Notes: generated by a model not told the origin, from the sequence alone. 9,237 nucleotides of DNA from an uncultured Neisseria sp. (GCA_927911515.1 CAKMQH010000139.1:1-9237); one strand, 5' to 3'. Shown: positions 1 through 5,328, counted from the first letter of the stretch. Numbers and translations are program-made.

Positions 1-85
1 AATGATCTGCGGTACGCTGTTGGCTGCGTATGTGCAGGTAGTGGAGTACGGCTTGGTATTTGAAGTGTAATGTATATTTGCTCAT
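1..85 (-). CDS. IS3-family transposase OrfA, N-terminal 28 codons (partial)
   Basis: The minus-strand frame starts at ATG 85-83 and runs off the window after 28 codons and one base. The visible protein begins MSKYTLHFKYQAVLHYLHIR and continues SQQRTADH. This resembles the helix-turn-helix N-terminus of small IS3 OrfA proteins, which bind the element's ends; the catalytic DDE domain would be in a downstream OrfB not seen here. An AAGGTG Shine-Dalgarno (100-95) lies 9 bases before the ATG, supporting the start. That Shine-Dalgarno is inside an inverted repeat (90-138), so translation may be repressed on transcripts entering from outside. Confidence 0.68.
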   Translation of the reverse strand, partial: MSKYTLHFKYQAVLHYLHIRSQQRTADH

Positions 86-89
86 AAAA

Positions 90-138
90 AACTGCACCTT
101 GTGAGTTGGAGGGGATGTCCAACTTTTGGGGTGCAGTT
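90..138 (-). promoter_or_regulatory. Two-stem inverted repeat in the IS leader covering the transposase ribosome-binding site
   Basis: The outer arms are AACTGCACC (90-98) and GGTGCAGTT (130-138). The inner arms are GTTGGA (105-110) and TCCAAC (118-123), with a 7-base loop and an unpaired middle of 6 bases on each side. On the transposase-sense RNA the arm at 98-90 includes GGTG of the Shine-Dalgarno. The fold would form on RNA that begins outside the element, as seen in other IS elements that limit read-through expression. The pairing is seen; the function is inferred. Confidence 0.5.
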
Positions 139-155
139 CAGGGTTTACTCAGGTT

Positions 156-167
156 TTCAGACGACCT
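156..167 (-). repeat. DNA uptake sequence (DUS), single copy
   Basis: A perfect copy of AGGTCGTCTGAA on the minus strand, 17 bases past the stop of the DUF302 gene. It has no inverted partner nearby, unlike most copies here. The IS end at 140 lies just beyond it, so a former second arm may have been lost or displaced by the insertion; that is a guess. Confidence 0.9.
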
Positions 168-184
168 TCGGATTTGGGCGAACC

Positions 185-679
185 TTATTCCGCTACCGTT
201 TTACGGATCAGTTTTTCCGCGTTGGCGAGCGTGTTTTCCACTTCGACAAACTCGATTTTGCTGCCCGACACCAGCGCGCGCGTGTCGTTGAATACGACTT
301 GGACTGCGCCGTCGGTTTCGGTAACGAGGACGCGCAACGGCAGTTGCAGGGCGAAGGCAGGGTCTTTTTGCATCAGTGGCGTGCCGGCTTTGGGCGTGCC
401 GAAGACGATGACTTTGGCGGGCTGCATGTCCAAACCGCTTTGACGCGCGGCGGCTTGGTGGTCGATGACGGCGAACACGGTCATGCCTTTTTCTTTGACA
501 GCGGTTTCCAAACGGCGGACGGTATCGTCAAAACTGTATTTGCTGATGGCGGTATGGGTTTGATTCATGGCGGAACTTTGTCGGGAATCGGGTTGTCGGG
601 CGGCATCGCCGCCGTGTGAAGCGCAGGCGGTCAGGGCGGCGAGGATGGCGGCTGCGGCGAAGGTGCGTATCGGTCTCAT
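185..679 (-). CDS. DUF302 domain-containing lipoprotein
   Basis: 164 residues. The N-terminus is a lipoprotein signal: R2 and R5, a hydrophobic stretch, then L16-T17-A18-C19, with Cys19 the expected lipidated residue. The mature part carries a DUF302 domain from about residue 45 to 150, with the typical FGTPKAGTPLMQKDPAFAL segment at 93-111 and the following strand LPLRVLVTE. DUF302 proteins are small alpha/beta proteins of unclear biochemistry that often sit near sulfur-metabolism genes. AAGGA lies about 7 bases before the ATG at 679. The rhodanese gene lies 54 bp upstream on the same strand, separated by a DUS hairpin. It may get read-through from there, as no clear promoter is seen in the gap. 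Family assignment is good; the role is unknown. Confidence 0.88.
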   Translation of the reverse strand: MRPIRTFAAAAILAALTACASHGGDAARQPDSRQSSAMNQTHTAISKYSFDDTVRRLETAVKEKGMTVFAVIDHQAAARQSGLDMQPAKVIVFGTPKAGTPLMQKDPAFALQLPLRVLVTETDGAVQVVFNDTRALVSGSKIEFVEVENTLANAEKLIRKTVAE

Positions 680-694
680 GTTTTTCCTTGGATA

Positions 695-726
695 AAAGGT
701 CGTCTGAAACGTTTCAAACGACCTTG
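695..726 (-). terminator. DUS-pair hairpin terminator after the rhodanese gene
   Basis: A perfect DUS at 697-708 is followed by the near-copy TTCAAACGACCT at 713-724 (one change), giving a stem of about 12 bp with a 4-base loop. On the minus strand the stem is followed by TTTT (complement of 694-697), a typical intrinsic terminator for the gene ending at 734. Confidence 0.75.
697..708 (+). repeat. DNA uptake sequence (DUS)
   Basis: Perfect AGGTCGTCTGAA on the plus strand; forms one arm of the hairpin described at 695-726. Its partner arm carries one substitution. Confidence 0.92.
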
Positions 727-733
727 TTGCTGG

Positions 734-1099
734 TTATTTCAAACCTTTTTTCACCAAGTCTTCGTAACCGCCGTGGTTGGTTACGTTGGTGTAGCCTGCT
801 TTTTTCAACTCGGTAAGCGCGGCTTCGGCACGGCGGCCGCTGCGGCAATAGAGGTTGACGGGTGCGTTTTTGTCGGGGCTGACGCTTTTGATGCGTTCGA
901 CGATTTGGTCGTGTGGAATGTTGACCGCGCCTTGCAGGTGGCCGGATTTGAATTCTTCTTCGGAACGTACGTCAATCCATACGCCTTTTGCTTTGGCAGG
1001 TTGCGCGCTAGCGGCTTTGGCTGCGGGCGCGGCATAGGATACGGCGGCAGGCAGGACGAGTGCGGCGGCAGTCAGCGCGGCAGTCAGCAATTTTTTCAT
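734..1099 (-). CDS. Exported single-domain rhodanese-like protein (PspE-type)
   Basis: 121 residues. A Sec signal peptide (KK start, Ala/Leu-rich core, likely cleavage after S21-Y22-A23) is followed by an Ala/Lys-rich linker and one rhodanese domain from about residue 38 to the end. The entry WIDVRSEEEF (41-50) and GHLQGAVNIP (53-62) are typical. The active-site loop is C85-R-S-G-R-R-A, with Cys85 the expected persulfide carrier; a basic loop of this kind fits sulfur transfer. Size and layout resemble E. coli PspE, a periplasmic thiosulfate sulfurtransferase. GGAG lies 8 bases before the ATG. The gene sits between a DUF302 lipoprotein and an AhpD-fold protein on the same strand, each separated by a DUS hairpin. 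The periplasmic location is inferred from the signal peptide; the physiological acceptor is unknown. Confidence 0.9.
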   Translation of the reverse strand: MKKLLTAALTAAALVLPAAVSYAAPAAKAASAQPAKAKGVWIDVRSEEEFKSGHLQGAVNIPHDQIVERIKSVSPDKNAPVNLYCRSGRRAEAALTELKKAGYTNVTNHGGYEDLVKKGLK

Positions 1100-1175
1100 G
1101 GTCGTTTCTCCAAACGGTTGAACAAAAATATCAATCTAAACGGTTCGGCGGCAAAAAGCAATGCTCCGTCAACAG

Positions 1176-1212
1176 AAGGTCGTCTGAAACGGGAGTTTTT
1201 TCAGACGACCCT
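1176..1212 (-). terminator. DUS-pair hairpin after the AhpD-fold gene
   Basis: A perfect DUS at 1177-1188 is paired with TTCAGACGACCC at 1200-1211 (last base changed), giving an 11-bp stem with an 11-base loop. It starts 11 bases beyond the stop at 1223. The T-tract on the minus strand is poor, so termination strength is uncertain. Confidence 0.62.
1177..1188 (+). repeat. DNA uptake sequence (DUS)
   Basis: Perfect AGGTCGTCTGAA, plus strand, in the gap between the AhpD-fold gene and the rhodanese gene. Forms a hairpin arm with an imperfect inverted copy. Confidence 0.92.
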
Positions 1213-1222
1213 TGAGACAAAA

Positions 1223-1558
1223 TCAACGCTGCGCGTCAACCGCTTCCAAAGCGCGCAGGGCGTAAGTGTAGGCTGCGCCTGCGTTCAGGGAGATAGCGGT
1301 CGCCAGCGCGCCGGCGATTTCGCTTTCAGTCGCGCCCGCTTTGGCGGCTGCGGCGGCGTGTACGCTGATGCAGCTTTCGCAACGGGTAGTGATGGCGACG
1401 GCGAGGGCAATCAGCTCGCGGGTTTTCGCATCCAATGCTTCGGCTGCGGCGGCTTGTTCCAGCGCGCCGTAGGCTTGCAGCATTTTCGGGTGGTTTTTAC
1501 CCAGCTCGCCGAATGATTTTTTAACGTGTGCGGTGTGTTCGGGCCAATTTTGAAACAT
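1223..1558 (-). CDS. Carboxymuconolactone decarboxylase / AhpD-fold CxxC protein
   Basis: 111 residues, the usual size for a one-domain CMD-family protein, with no signal peptide, so probably cytoplasmic. The AhpD signature E-x11-C-x2-C-x3-H is present: E48 in TRELIALAVA, C60 and C63 in CESC, H67. In AhpD these residues form the thiol relay for alkylhydroperoxidase activity, so a thiol-dependent peroxidase or reductase is more likely than a true carboxymuconolactone decarboxylase, for which no pathway neighbour is visible. AAGGAAA lies about 7 bases before the ATG. The gene is divergent from an AraC-type regulator at 1717 that has RclR-like cysteines; the shared 158-bp gap contains two dyads. 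Regulation by that protein is a reasonable inference. The substrate is unknown. Confidence 0.9.
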   Translation of the reverse strand: MFQNWPEHTAHVKKSFGELGKNHPKMLQAYGALEQAAAAEALDAKTRELIALAVAITTRCESCISVHAAAAAKAGATESEIAGALATAISLNAGAAYTYALRALEAVDAQR

Positions 1559-1634
1559 TTTGATTTCCTTTCTAATGTGTTTGCAAATGAAGGATGTTGT
1601 TCTTGCATGGCAGATTTCAATTTAATCCGCCATC

Positions 1635-1663
1635 TTTACATCCGATGAATGGCATTATTGCAA
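1635..1663 (-). promoter_or_regulatory. Candidate promoter for the AhpD-fold gene
   Basis: On the minus strand, TTGCAA (1663-1658) and TGTAAA (1640-1635) are spaced by 17 bases, each matching 4 of 6 consensus positions. The predicted start would leave a leader of roughly 70 bases before the ATG at 1558. The -35 box lies inside the palindrome at 1654-1667, which would suit control by a bound regulator. Weak match; a guess by eye. Confidence 0.35.
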
Positions 1664-1667
1664 TAAT
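1654..1667. promoter_or_regulatory. 14-bp perfect palindrome, candidate operator
   Basis: ATTATTGCAATAAT is a perfect palindrome in the divergent gap between the AhpD-fold gene and the AraC-type regulator. It overlaps the candidate -35 box of the AhpD-fold gene. No known operator consensus is claimed; position and symmetry are the only evidence. Confidence 0.4.
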
Positions 1668-1689
1668 TTGACTATTATAATCGTCAAAT
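1666..1689. promoter_or_regulatory. Dyad ATTTGAC-N10-GTCAAAT over a TATAAT box, candidate operator/promoter of the AraC-type gene
   Basis: Seven-base perfect arms at 1666-1672 and 1683-1689 flank ten bases that contain a plus-strand TATAAT at 1676-1681. That -10 box would start RNA about 28 bases before the ATG at 1717. No good -35 lies 17 bp upstream, which is common for activator-dependent promoters. A protein on this dyad would cover the -10, so autorepression is possible. Confidence 0.42.
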
Positions 1690-1716
1690 CATCTCATTCA
1701 CTTGCAAAAAACACTT

Positions 1717-2658
1717 ATGGACACTTTGGACAAACTCATCGAACTGGCGCAAATCACCGGCAGCGTGGACATACAGTGCCTGTTCCGCGACAAATGGTAC
1801 GCACCACACGAACGCAGGCGCGCGCACGGCATCGCGCACCTCGTCGTCGCCGGAGAAAGCTACATCAAAATCGAAGGCGAACCCGAAGCGCTGCTCTTGC
1901 AAACCGGCGACCTTATCTTTTTCCCGCGCAGCGCCGAACACATTATCAGCAGCGAAGCAGACTGCAACAACTGTGGCGATACCATTCATATCGGCAACGA
2001 CGGCGCGTTTACCATCGAATCTTCAGACAGCGGCGGCGAAAAAAGCCTCGATTTGTTCTGCGCCCGCTTCGAATACGACGAACACGCTGACATCATGCAC
2101 GACCTGCCCGAAACCGTCCTCATCAAGATGGACCATCCCTCGCTACAATGCCTTATCTCCATGTTGCAATATGAAAGCGCGCACACGCTTTCCGGCTCGC
2201 GCGCCATCGTCAACGCCCTTTCCTCCGTACTCCTCGTCCTCATCGTCCGCGCCCATCTCGAACAAGGCGGAGAAGCACCTTTGGGCGGCATACTCAACGG
2301 TCTGCGCGACAAACGCCTGCGCCAGCTCATCCAAACCGTCGTCAGCCGCCCCGAAGACGAATGGAACATCGAAAAAATGACCGCGCTTGCCAACCTCTCC
2401 CGCGCCCAACTGATGCGCCTGTTCAAACAGCAAACCGGCATCAGCCCCCACGCCTTCGTCAACCTCATCCGCCTGCGCCAAGCTGCCGTACTGCTGCGGC
2501 AAACTGCCGATTCCGTCCTGTCCGTTGCCTTGAACGTCGGCTTTCAATCCGAAACCCACTTCGGCAAAGCGTTTAAAAAACAATACGGGATTTCGCCGGG
2601 GCAGTATCGGAAAAATGAAACGGCAGATGATATAAGCCAGCCGCCTGAAGGCATTTGA
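1717..2658 (+). CDS. AraC-family transcriptional regulator with cupin sensor domain, RclR-like
   Basis: 313 residues from ATG 1717, giving the start MDTLDKLIELAQITG. An in-frame TTG at 1702 is possible but has no better ribosome-binding site. Residues 1 to about 185 form a cupin-type sensor (Cupin_6 pattern: the LVVAGESYIKIEG strand, then LLQTGDLIFFPRSAEH). Residues about 205-300 are a double helix-turn-helix AraC domain ending in the classic FQSETHFGKAFKKQYGISP. Cys21, Cys83 and Cys86 with His31 and His75 fall where E. coli RclR, a hypochlorite-sensing activator, has C21, a CxxC ending at C89, and matching histidines; this comparison is from memory. C115 and C145 are extra. The gene is divergent from an AhpD-fold CxxC protein, its likely target. 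The ligand or oxidant is not proven. Confidence 0.88.
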   Translation: MDTLDKLIELAQITGSVDIQCLFRDKWYAPHERRRAHGIAHLVVAGESYIKIEGEPEALLLQTGDLIFFPRSAEHIISSEADCNNCGDTIHIGNDGAFTIESSDSGGEKSLDLFCARFEYDEHADIMHDLPETVLIKMDHPSLQCLISMLQYESAHTLSGSRAIVNALSSVLLVLIVRAHLEQGGEAPLGGILNGLRDKRLRQLIQTVVSRPEDEWNIEKMTALANLSRAQLMRLFKQQTGISPHAFVNLIRLRQAAVLLRQTADSVLSVALNVGFQSETHFGKAFKKQYGISPGQYRKNETADDISQPPEGI

Positions 2659-2665
2659 ACCCGAA

Positions 2666-2677
2666 AGGTCGTCTGAA
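2666..2677 (+). repeat. DNA uptake sequence (DUS), single copy
   Basis: Perfect AGGTCGTCTGAA 7 bases past the stop of the AraC-type gene. No inverted partner is close enough to form a compact hairpin; the nearest, an imperfect copy at 2793-2804, is over 110 bases away. Confidence 0.92.
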
Positions 2678-2749
2678 AACGGCGAAGTCAAAAGCGCTAT
2701 AAACTTTTGATTTATCGTTCAACCATTGTGATACTGCGGAAAAGCCTGT

Positions 2750-2779
2750 TTGGATACACCGTTTATTTGCCTATATAAT
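2750..2779 (+). promoter_or_regulatory. Candidate promoter of rlmJ
   Basis: A perfect -10 TATAAT lies at 2774-2779, with TTGGAT at 2750-2755 as a weak -35 (18-bp spacer). Transcription would start about 22 bases before the rlmJ ATG. The leader holds an imperfect DUS, TTCAGATGACCT (2793-2804), and no clear Shine-Dalgarno. Confidence 0.5.
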
Positions 2780-2807
2780 CCATTTTTCCCTTTTCAGATG
2801 ACCTCTT

Positions 2808-3653
2808 ATGCTCAGCTACCGCCACGCCTTCCATGCCGGCAACCATGCCGATATGCTCAAGCATTTCATCCTTTTCCTGACGCTTGATTACTTCAATCAA
2901 AAAGACAAGCCCTATTGGTATATCGATACCCACAGCGGCGCGGGTTTATATGACTTGAGCGGCAGCGAAGCGCAGAAAGTCGGCGAATACAAACAAGGCA
3001 TCTGGTTGCTCCAAGAGGCGGAACATCTGCCGCCTGAGCTGTCCGCCTTTATCGCCCGTCTGAATGCCATACTCCCACAAGAGCAACTCTATTGCGGTTC
3101 TCCGTGGCTTGCCCAAGCCCTGACGCGGGACAGCGACAAACTGCGTTTGTTTGAATTGCATCCTGCCGATTTCCAACATTTAAAAAACAATATGGAAGAA
3201 GCCCGTTTAGGCAGACGCGGGCAGATTATGCAGACAGACGGTTTTCGCGGTTTGATTTCGCTGCTGCCCCCGCCACCGCGCCGCGCCGTCGTCCTGATAG
3301 ACCCTCCGTATGAAGAAAAGCAAGACTATCAGCGCGTTGTCCAAACTTTAAAAGACGCGCTCAAACGCTTTGAGCAGGGTTGTTATATGGTTTGGTATCC
3401 TTGCTTGAGCCGCGAAGAAAGCCGCAAGCTGCCCGAACAACTGCAAAAGCTGATGCCCGACAGCTACCTGCACGCCGAGTTGCACGTCCACACACCGCGT
3501 CCGGACGGATTCGGGATGCACGGCAGCGGCATGTTTATCATCAACCCACCCTACCTGCTGCCGGAACTGCTGAAAAACAACCTTCCCGCGTTGACCGACA
3601 TACTGGCTCAAGACAACGGCGCGCGATTCGTCTTAAACAGCTGCATAAAATAA
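2808..3653 (+). CDS. rlmJ: 23S rRNA (adenine(2030)-N(6))-methyltransferase RlmJ
   Basis: 281 residues, against about 280 for E. coli RlmJ (YhiR). RlmJ transfers a methyl group from S-adenosylmethionine to N6 of A2030 in 23S rRNA. The N-terminus MLSYRHAFHAGNHADMLKH is the family's highly conserved opening and fixes the start. The SAM-binding region includes IDTHSGAGLYDL (39-50), and the catalytic motif IV is D165-P-P-Y-E within VVLIDPPYEEKQDY. The C-terminal part has the family's HGSGMFIINPPY stretch. No frame problem is visible and two A6 runs or similar tracts are intact. It appears to be a single-gene unit with its own TATAAT-type promoter; the AraC-type gene upstream is 149 bp away. Confidence 0.97.
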   Translation: MLSYRHAFHAGNHADMLKHFILFLTLDYFNQKDKPYWYIDTHSGAGLYDLSGSEAQKVGEYKQGIWLLQEAEHLPPELSAFIARLNAILPQEQLYCGSPWLAQALTRDSDKLRLFELHPADFQHLKNNMEEARLGRRGQIMQTDGFRGLISLLPPPPRRAVVLIDPPYEEKQDYQRVVQTLKDALKRFEQGCYMVWYPCLSREESRKLPEQLQKLMPDSYLHAELHVHTPRPDGFGMHGSGMFIINPPYLLPELLKNNLPALTDILAQDNGARFVLNSCIK

Positions 3654-3667
3654 TCAGCCTTCCCCAG

Positions 3668-3692
3668 CCCGCCAAACGAAGACACCGGCGGG
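3668..3692 (+). terminator. Weak candidate hairpin after rlmJ
   Basis: CCCGCC (3668-3673) and GGCGGG (3687-3692) can form a 6-bp GC stem with a 13-base loop, starting 15 bases past the rlmJ stop. No T-tract follows, so it could be a poor or factor-dependent terminator or chance. Confidence 0.25.
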
Positions 3693-3758
3693 AAATCCTA
3701 TGGCAGAGGCATCCGATTTAAACTACAATTCACTACATTGTTTTTACGCTTTCAAATT

Positions 3759-4130
3759 ATGACTATCAGACATCCCGCCTCATTGCTTTTGGCTCCCCTT
3801 TGCGCGCTTCTTCTATGCTCGTGCGAACGTTCGGTTCAAGATACGGTACAAGAAACCTTCGGCGAAGAGCTTCGCGGCCATTTCATCAGTAGCGCGACCG
3901 CCATCTGCGTGGAAAAAGCCCCGAAAAGCAGCGCGATACCGTCTGATACCGTACAGCAAATCTGTTCGTGCGCTTCGGAAAAAACCGCAGACCAGATATC
4001 CATCGACGATATGTCAAAACTCATCGGCGGCGAAGTTGGTGGCGAGCTGAAAACCAAAATCAAACAAAGCGCGGTCGAATGTGCCAAAGAAATGATAGGC
4101 GCCGCTTCCGCTCCTTCAAGCAAAAAATAA
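3759..4130 (+). CDS. Small cysteine-containing lipoprotein, function unknown
   Basis: 123 residues from ATG 3759; an in-frame TTG at 3738 would add seven residues in front of the signal and is less likely. The N-terminus is a lipoprotein signal: R4, a Leu/Ala-rich core, then L19-C20-S21-C22, with Cys22 the likely lipidated residue. The mature part is about 100 residues with four cysteines, C50, C69, C71 and C108, which could form two disulfides in the periplasm. It is otherwise charged and probably helical, ending in a Ser/Ala/Lys-rich tail. I do not recognise a named family. No good Shine-Dalgarno is seen; a TACAAT -10-like hexamer lies at 3724-3729 without a convincing -35. Six bases past the stop begins the left arm of a DUS hairpin that a Correia element has split. 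Confidence 0.75.
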   Translation: MTIRHPASLLLAPLCALLLCSCERSVQDTVQETFGEELRGHFISSATAICVEKAPKSSAIPSDTVQQICSCASEKTADQISIDDMSKLIGGEVGGELKTKIKQSAVECAKEMIGAASAPSSKK

Positions 4131-4151
4131 ATACCGACCTCGTCTGAAAAC

Positions 4152-4307
4152 CATAGTGGATTAACAAAAATCAGGACAAGGCGACGAAGCCGCAGACAGT
4201 ACAGATAGTACGGAACCGATTCACTTGGTGCTTCAGCACCTTAGAGAATCGTTCTCTTTGAGCCAAGGCGAGGCAACGCCGTACTGGTTTAAAGTTAATC
4301 CACTATA
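4152..4307. mobile_element. Correia repeat enclosed element (CREE/NEMIS), full length
   Basis: About 156 bp, matching the full-length class. The ends are inverted: ATAGTGGATTAAC at 4153-4165 and GTTAATCCACTAT at 4294-4306. The body carries recognisable Correia sequence, including the small hairpins GGTGC-TTCA-GCACC (4227-4240) and AGAGAA-TCG-TTCTCT (4243-4257). The left outer base is C rather than the usual T (CATAG for TATAG), so the TA target duplication is not intact there. These are non-autonomous MITE-like elements of Neisseria. Their transcripts can be cleaved by RNase III, and some carry outward promoters; here a TATATT hexamer is formed at the right junction (4304-4309), pointing toward fbp. 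Confidence 0.93.
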
Positions 4308-4309
4308 TT

Positions 4310-4321
4310 TTCAGACGACCT
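4310..4321 (-). repeat. DNA uptake sequence (DUS)
   Basis: Perfect AGGTCGTCTGAA on the minus strand, directly at the right edge of the Correia element. It is the intact arm of the split terminator; the left partner reads ACCTCGTCTGAA (two changes). Confidence 0.92.
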
Positions 4322-4353
4322 TTTCTTTTTTATAGCCAGAAACCGAGTCCGAT

Positions 4354-5328
4354 ATGAAAACATTAGCGCAATTCCTACCACAACATTTACAGCAAAACAG
4401 CGTTCCTGCCGAATTGGGCAGCGTCCTTGAATCCATCGTCGCCGCCTGCTCCGACATCAGCGGCAAAGTCCGTTTGGGCGCACTCGCCGGAGTGTTGGGC
4501 ATGGCGGGTACGGGCAATGTTCAGGGCGAAGACCAGAAAAAGCTGGACGTGATTGCCAACGATATCCTGATTGATGTCTTAAAAAACAACGCCCATGTCG
4601 CCGGTTTGGCAAGCGAGGAAGAAGATACTTTTGTGGCTGCCAACGAAAACGGCGGCTATCTCGTCTTGTTCGACCCTTTGGACGGTTCGTCCAATATCGA
4701 CGTCAATATTTCCGTCGGCACGATTTTTTCCGTACTTGCCAAGCCCGAAGGTCGTCTGAATACCGAATCCTTCCTGCAAAAAGGTCGTAACCAAGTGGCG
4801 GCAGGTTATGTTTTGTACGGTCCGCAAACTCAATTGGTGTTCACTTTGAAACACGGCGTTTTCGTGTTCACACTCAATGAAAACAACGACTTCGTCCTGA
4901 CCAAAGAAAATCCAGAAGTTCCGGCATCGACCAAAGAATTTGCCATCAATATGTCCAACTCCCGCCACTGGCAAGCCCCCATGAAGCAATATATTGACGA
5001 GCTGCTGGCAGGCGATACGGGCGTTCGCGGTAAAAATTACAATATGCGCTGGGTGGCGAGCATGGTCGCAGAAATCCACCGCATCCTGATGCGCGGCGGC
5101 GTATTCATGTATCCTCAAGACAAACGCGATCCGTCCAAACCCGGCAAGCTCCGCCTGATGTACGAAGCCAACCCGATGAGCCTGATTTTGGAACAGGCGG
5201 GTGCGGCGGCAAGCAATGCTTTGGAAAACATGCTCGACATCGTGCCTACCGGTCTGCACCAACGCGTAGCCGTCGTCATGGGCAGCCGTGAGGAAGTTGA
5301 GTATGTCGGCAAGCTGCATCAAAACTAA
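4354..5328 (+). CDS. fbp: Fructose-1,6-bisphosphatase class 1
   Basis: 324 residues, normal for class 1 enzymes. It hydrolyses fructose 1,6-bisphosphate to fructose 6-phosphate in gluconeogenesis. Key segments: NVQGEDQKKLDVIAND (55-70), the acidic metal-binding S87-E-E-E-D, and the signature FDPLDGSSNIDVNISVGTIF (106-125), whose D107 and D110 bind Mg2+. Further on are the substrate-binding region around NYNMRW and KLRLMYEANPMSLILEQAGA near the C-terminus. The frame is intact. An AGGTCGTCTGAA uptake sequence lies inside the gene (4749-4760) and encodes part of EGRLN. A Correia element ends 46 bp upstream and may supply or alter its promoter. The Shine-Dalgarno is weak. The gene is convergent with argB. 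Confidence 0.98.
   Translation: MKTLAQFLPQHLQQNSVPAELGSVLESIVAACSDISGKVRLGALAGVLGMAGTGNVQGEDQKKLDVIANDILIDVLKNNAHVAGLASEEEDTFVAANENGGYLVLFDPLDGSSNIDVNISVGTIFSVLAKPEGRLNTESFLQKGRNQVAAGYVLYGPQTQLVFTLKHGVFVFTLNENNDFVLTKENPEVPASTKEFAINMSNSRHWQAPMKQYIDELLAGDTGVRGKNYNMRWVASMVAEIHRILMRGGVFMYPQDKRDPSKPGKLRLMYEANPMSLILEQAGAAASNALENMLDIVPTGLHQRVAVVMGSREEVEYVGKLHQN
4749..4760 (+). repeat. DNA uptake sequence inside fbp
   Basis: Perfect AGGTCGTCTGAA in frame with fbp, falling in codons for E132-G-R-L-N136. It is the only perfect copy in this window located in a coding region. Confidence 0.92.

Larger units (their letters stand above)
1..140 (-). mobile_element. End of an IS3-family insertion sequence (IS150-like ends), cut by the window edge
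   Basis: Read on the minus strand, the element begins at 140 with TGAACTGCACC, then CCCAAAAGTTGGACA. This matches the general form of IS3/IS150-group terminal repeats, which start with TG and carry a run such as CCCAAAAGTTGGA. A transposase reading frame opens 55 bases inside the end. The other end lies outside the window, so element length and target duplication cannot be judged. The insertion sits 44 bp beyond the stop of the DUF302 lipoprotein gene, so it does not break that gene. The family call rests on recalled terminal and N-terminal patterns. Confidence 0.72.
4137..4322 (+). terminator. DUS-pair terminator split by a Correia element
   Basis: The left arm TCGTCTGAAAA (4140-4150) and right arm TTTTCAGACGA (4308-4318) are exact inverted copies of 11 bases, and the right arm continues into CCTTTT and a T-rich run. 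Removing the CREE leaves a compact hairpin with a loop of only a few bases, followed by T's: a normal neisserial terminator for the lipoprotein gene. As it stands, 157 bases separate the arms, though the CREE's own ends also pair. Confidence 0.65.

Noticed and set aside
773..1516. 247-residue plus-strand reading frame across the rhodanese and AhpD-fold genes
   Set aside because: It is antisense to two genes with clear domains, spans their intergenic hairpin, and its product is a low-complexity Gly/Phe/Arg sequence with no domain.
1702..1716. TTG start for the AraC-type regulator, five codons upstream
   Set aside because: No Shine-Dalgarno before it, and the ATG at 1717 gives an N-terminus that lines up with RclR-type proteins.
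2143..2691. 182-residue minus-strand frame opposite the AraC-type gene
   Set aside because: Shadow of the regulator's coding frame; no start signal or domain.
2793..2804. Imperfect DUS before rlmJ pairing with the DUS at 2666 as a terminator
   Set aside because: The arms are over 110 bases apart with a promoter between them, so a compact terminator is unlikely.
4579..5322. 247-residue minus-strand reading frame opposite fbp
   Set aside because: fbp is certain on the other strand; the antisense product has no family features and is a codon-bias shadow.
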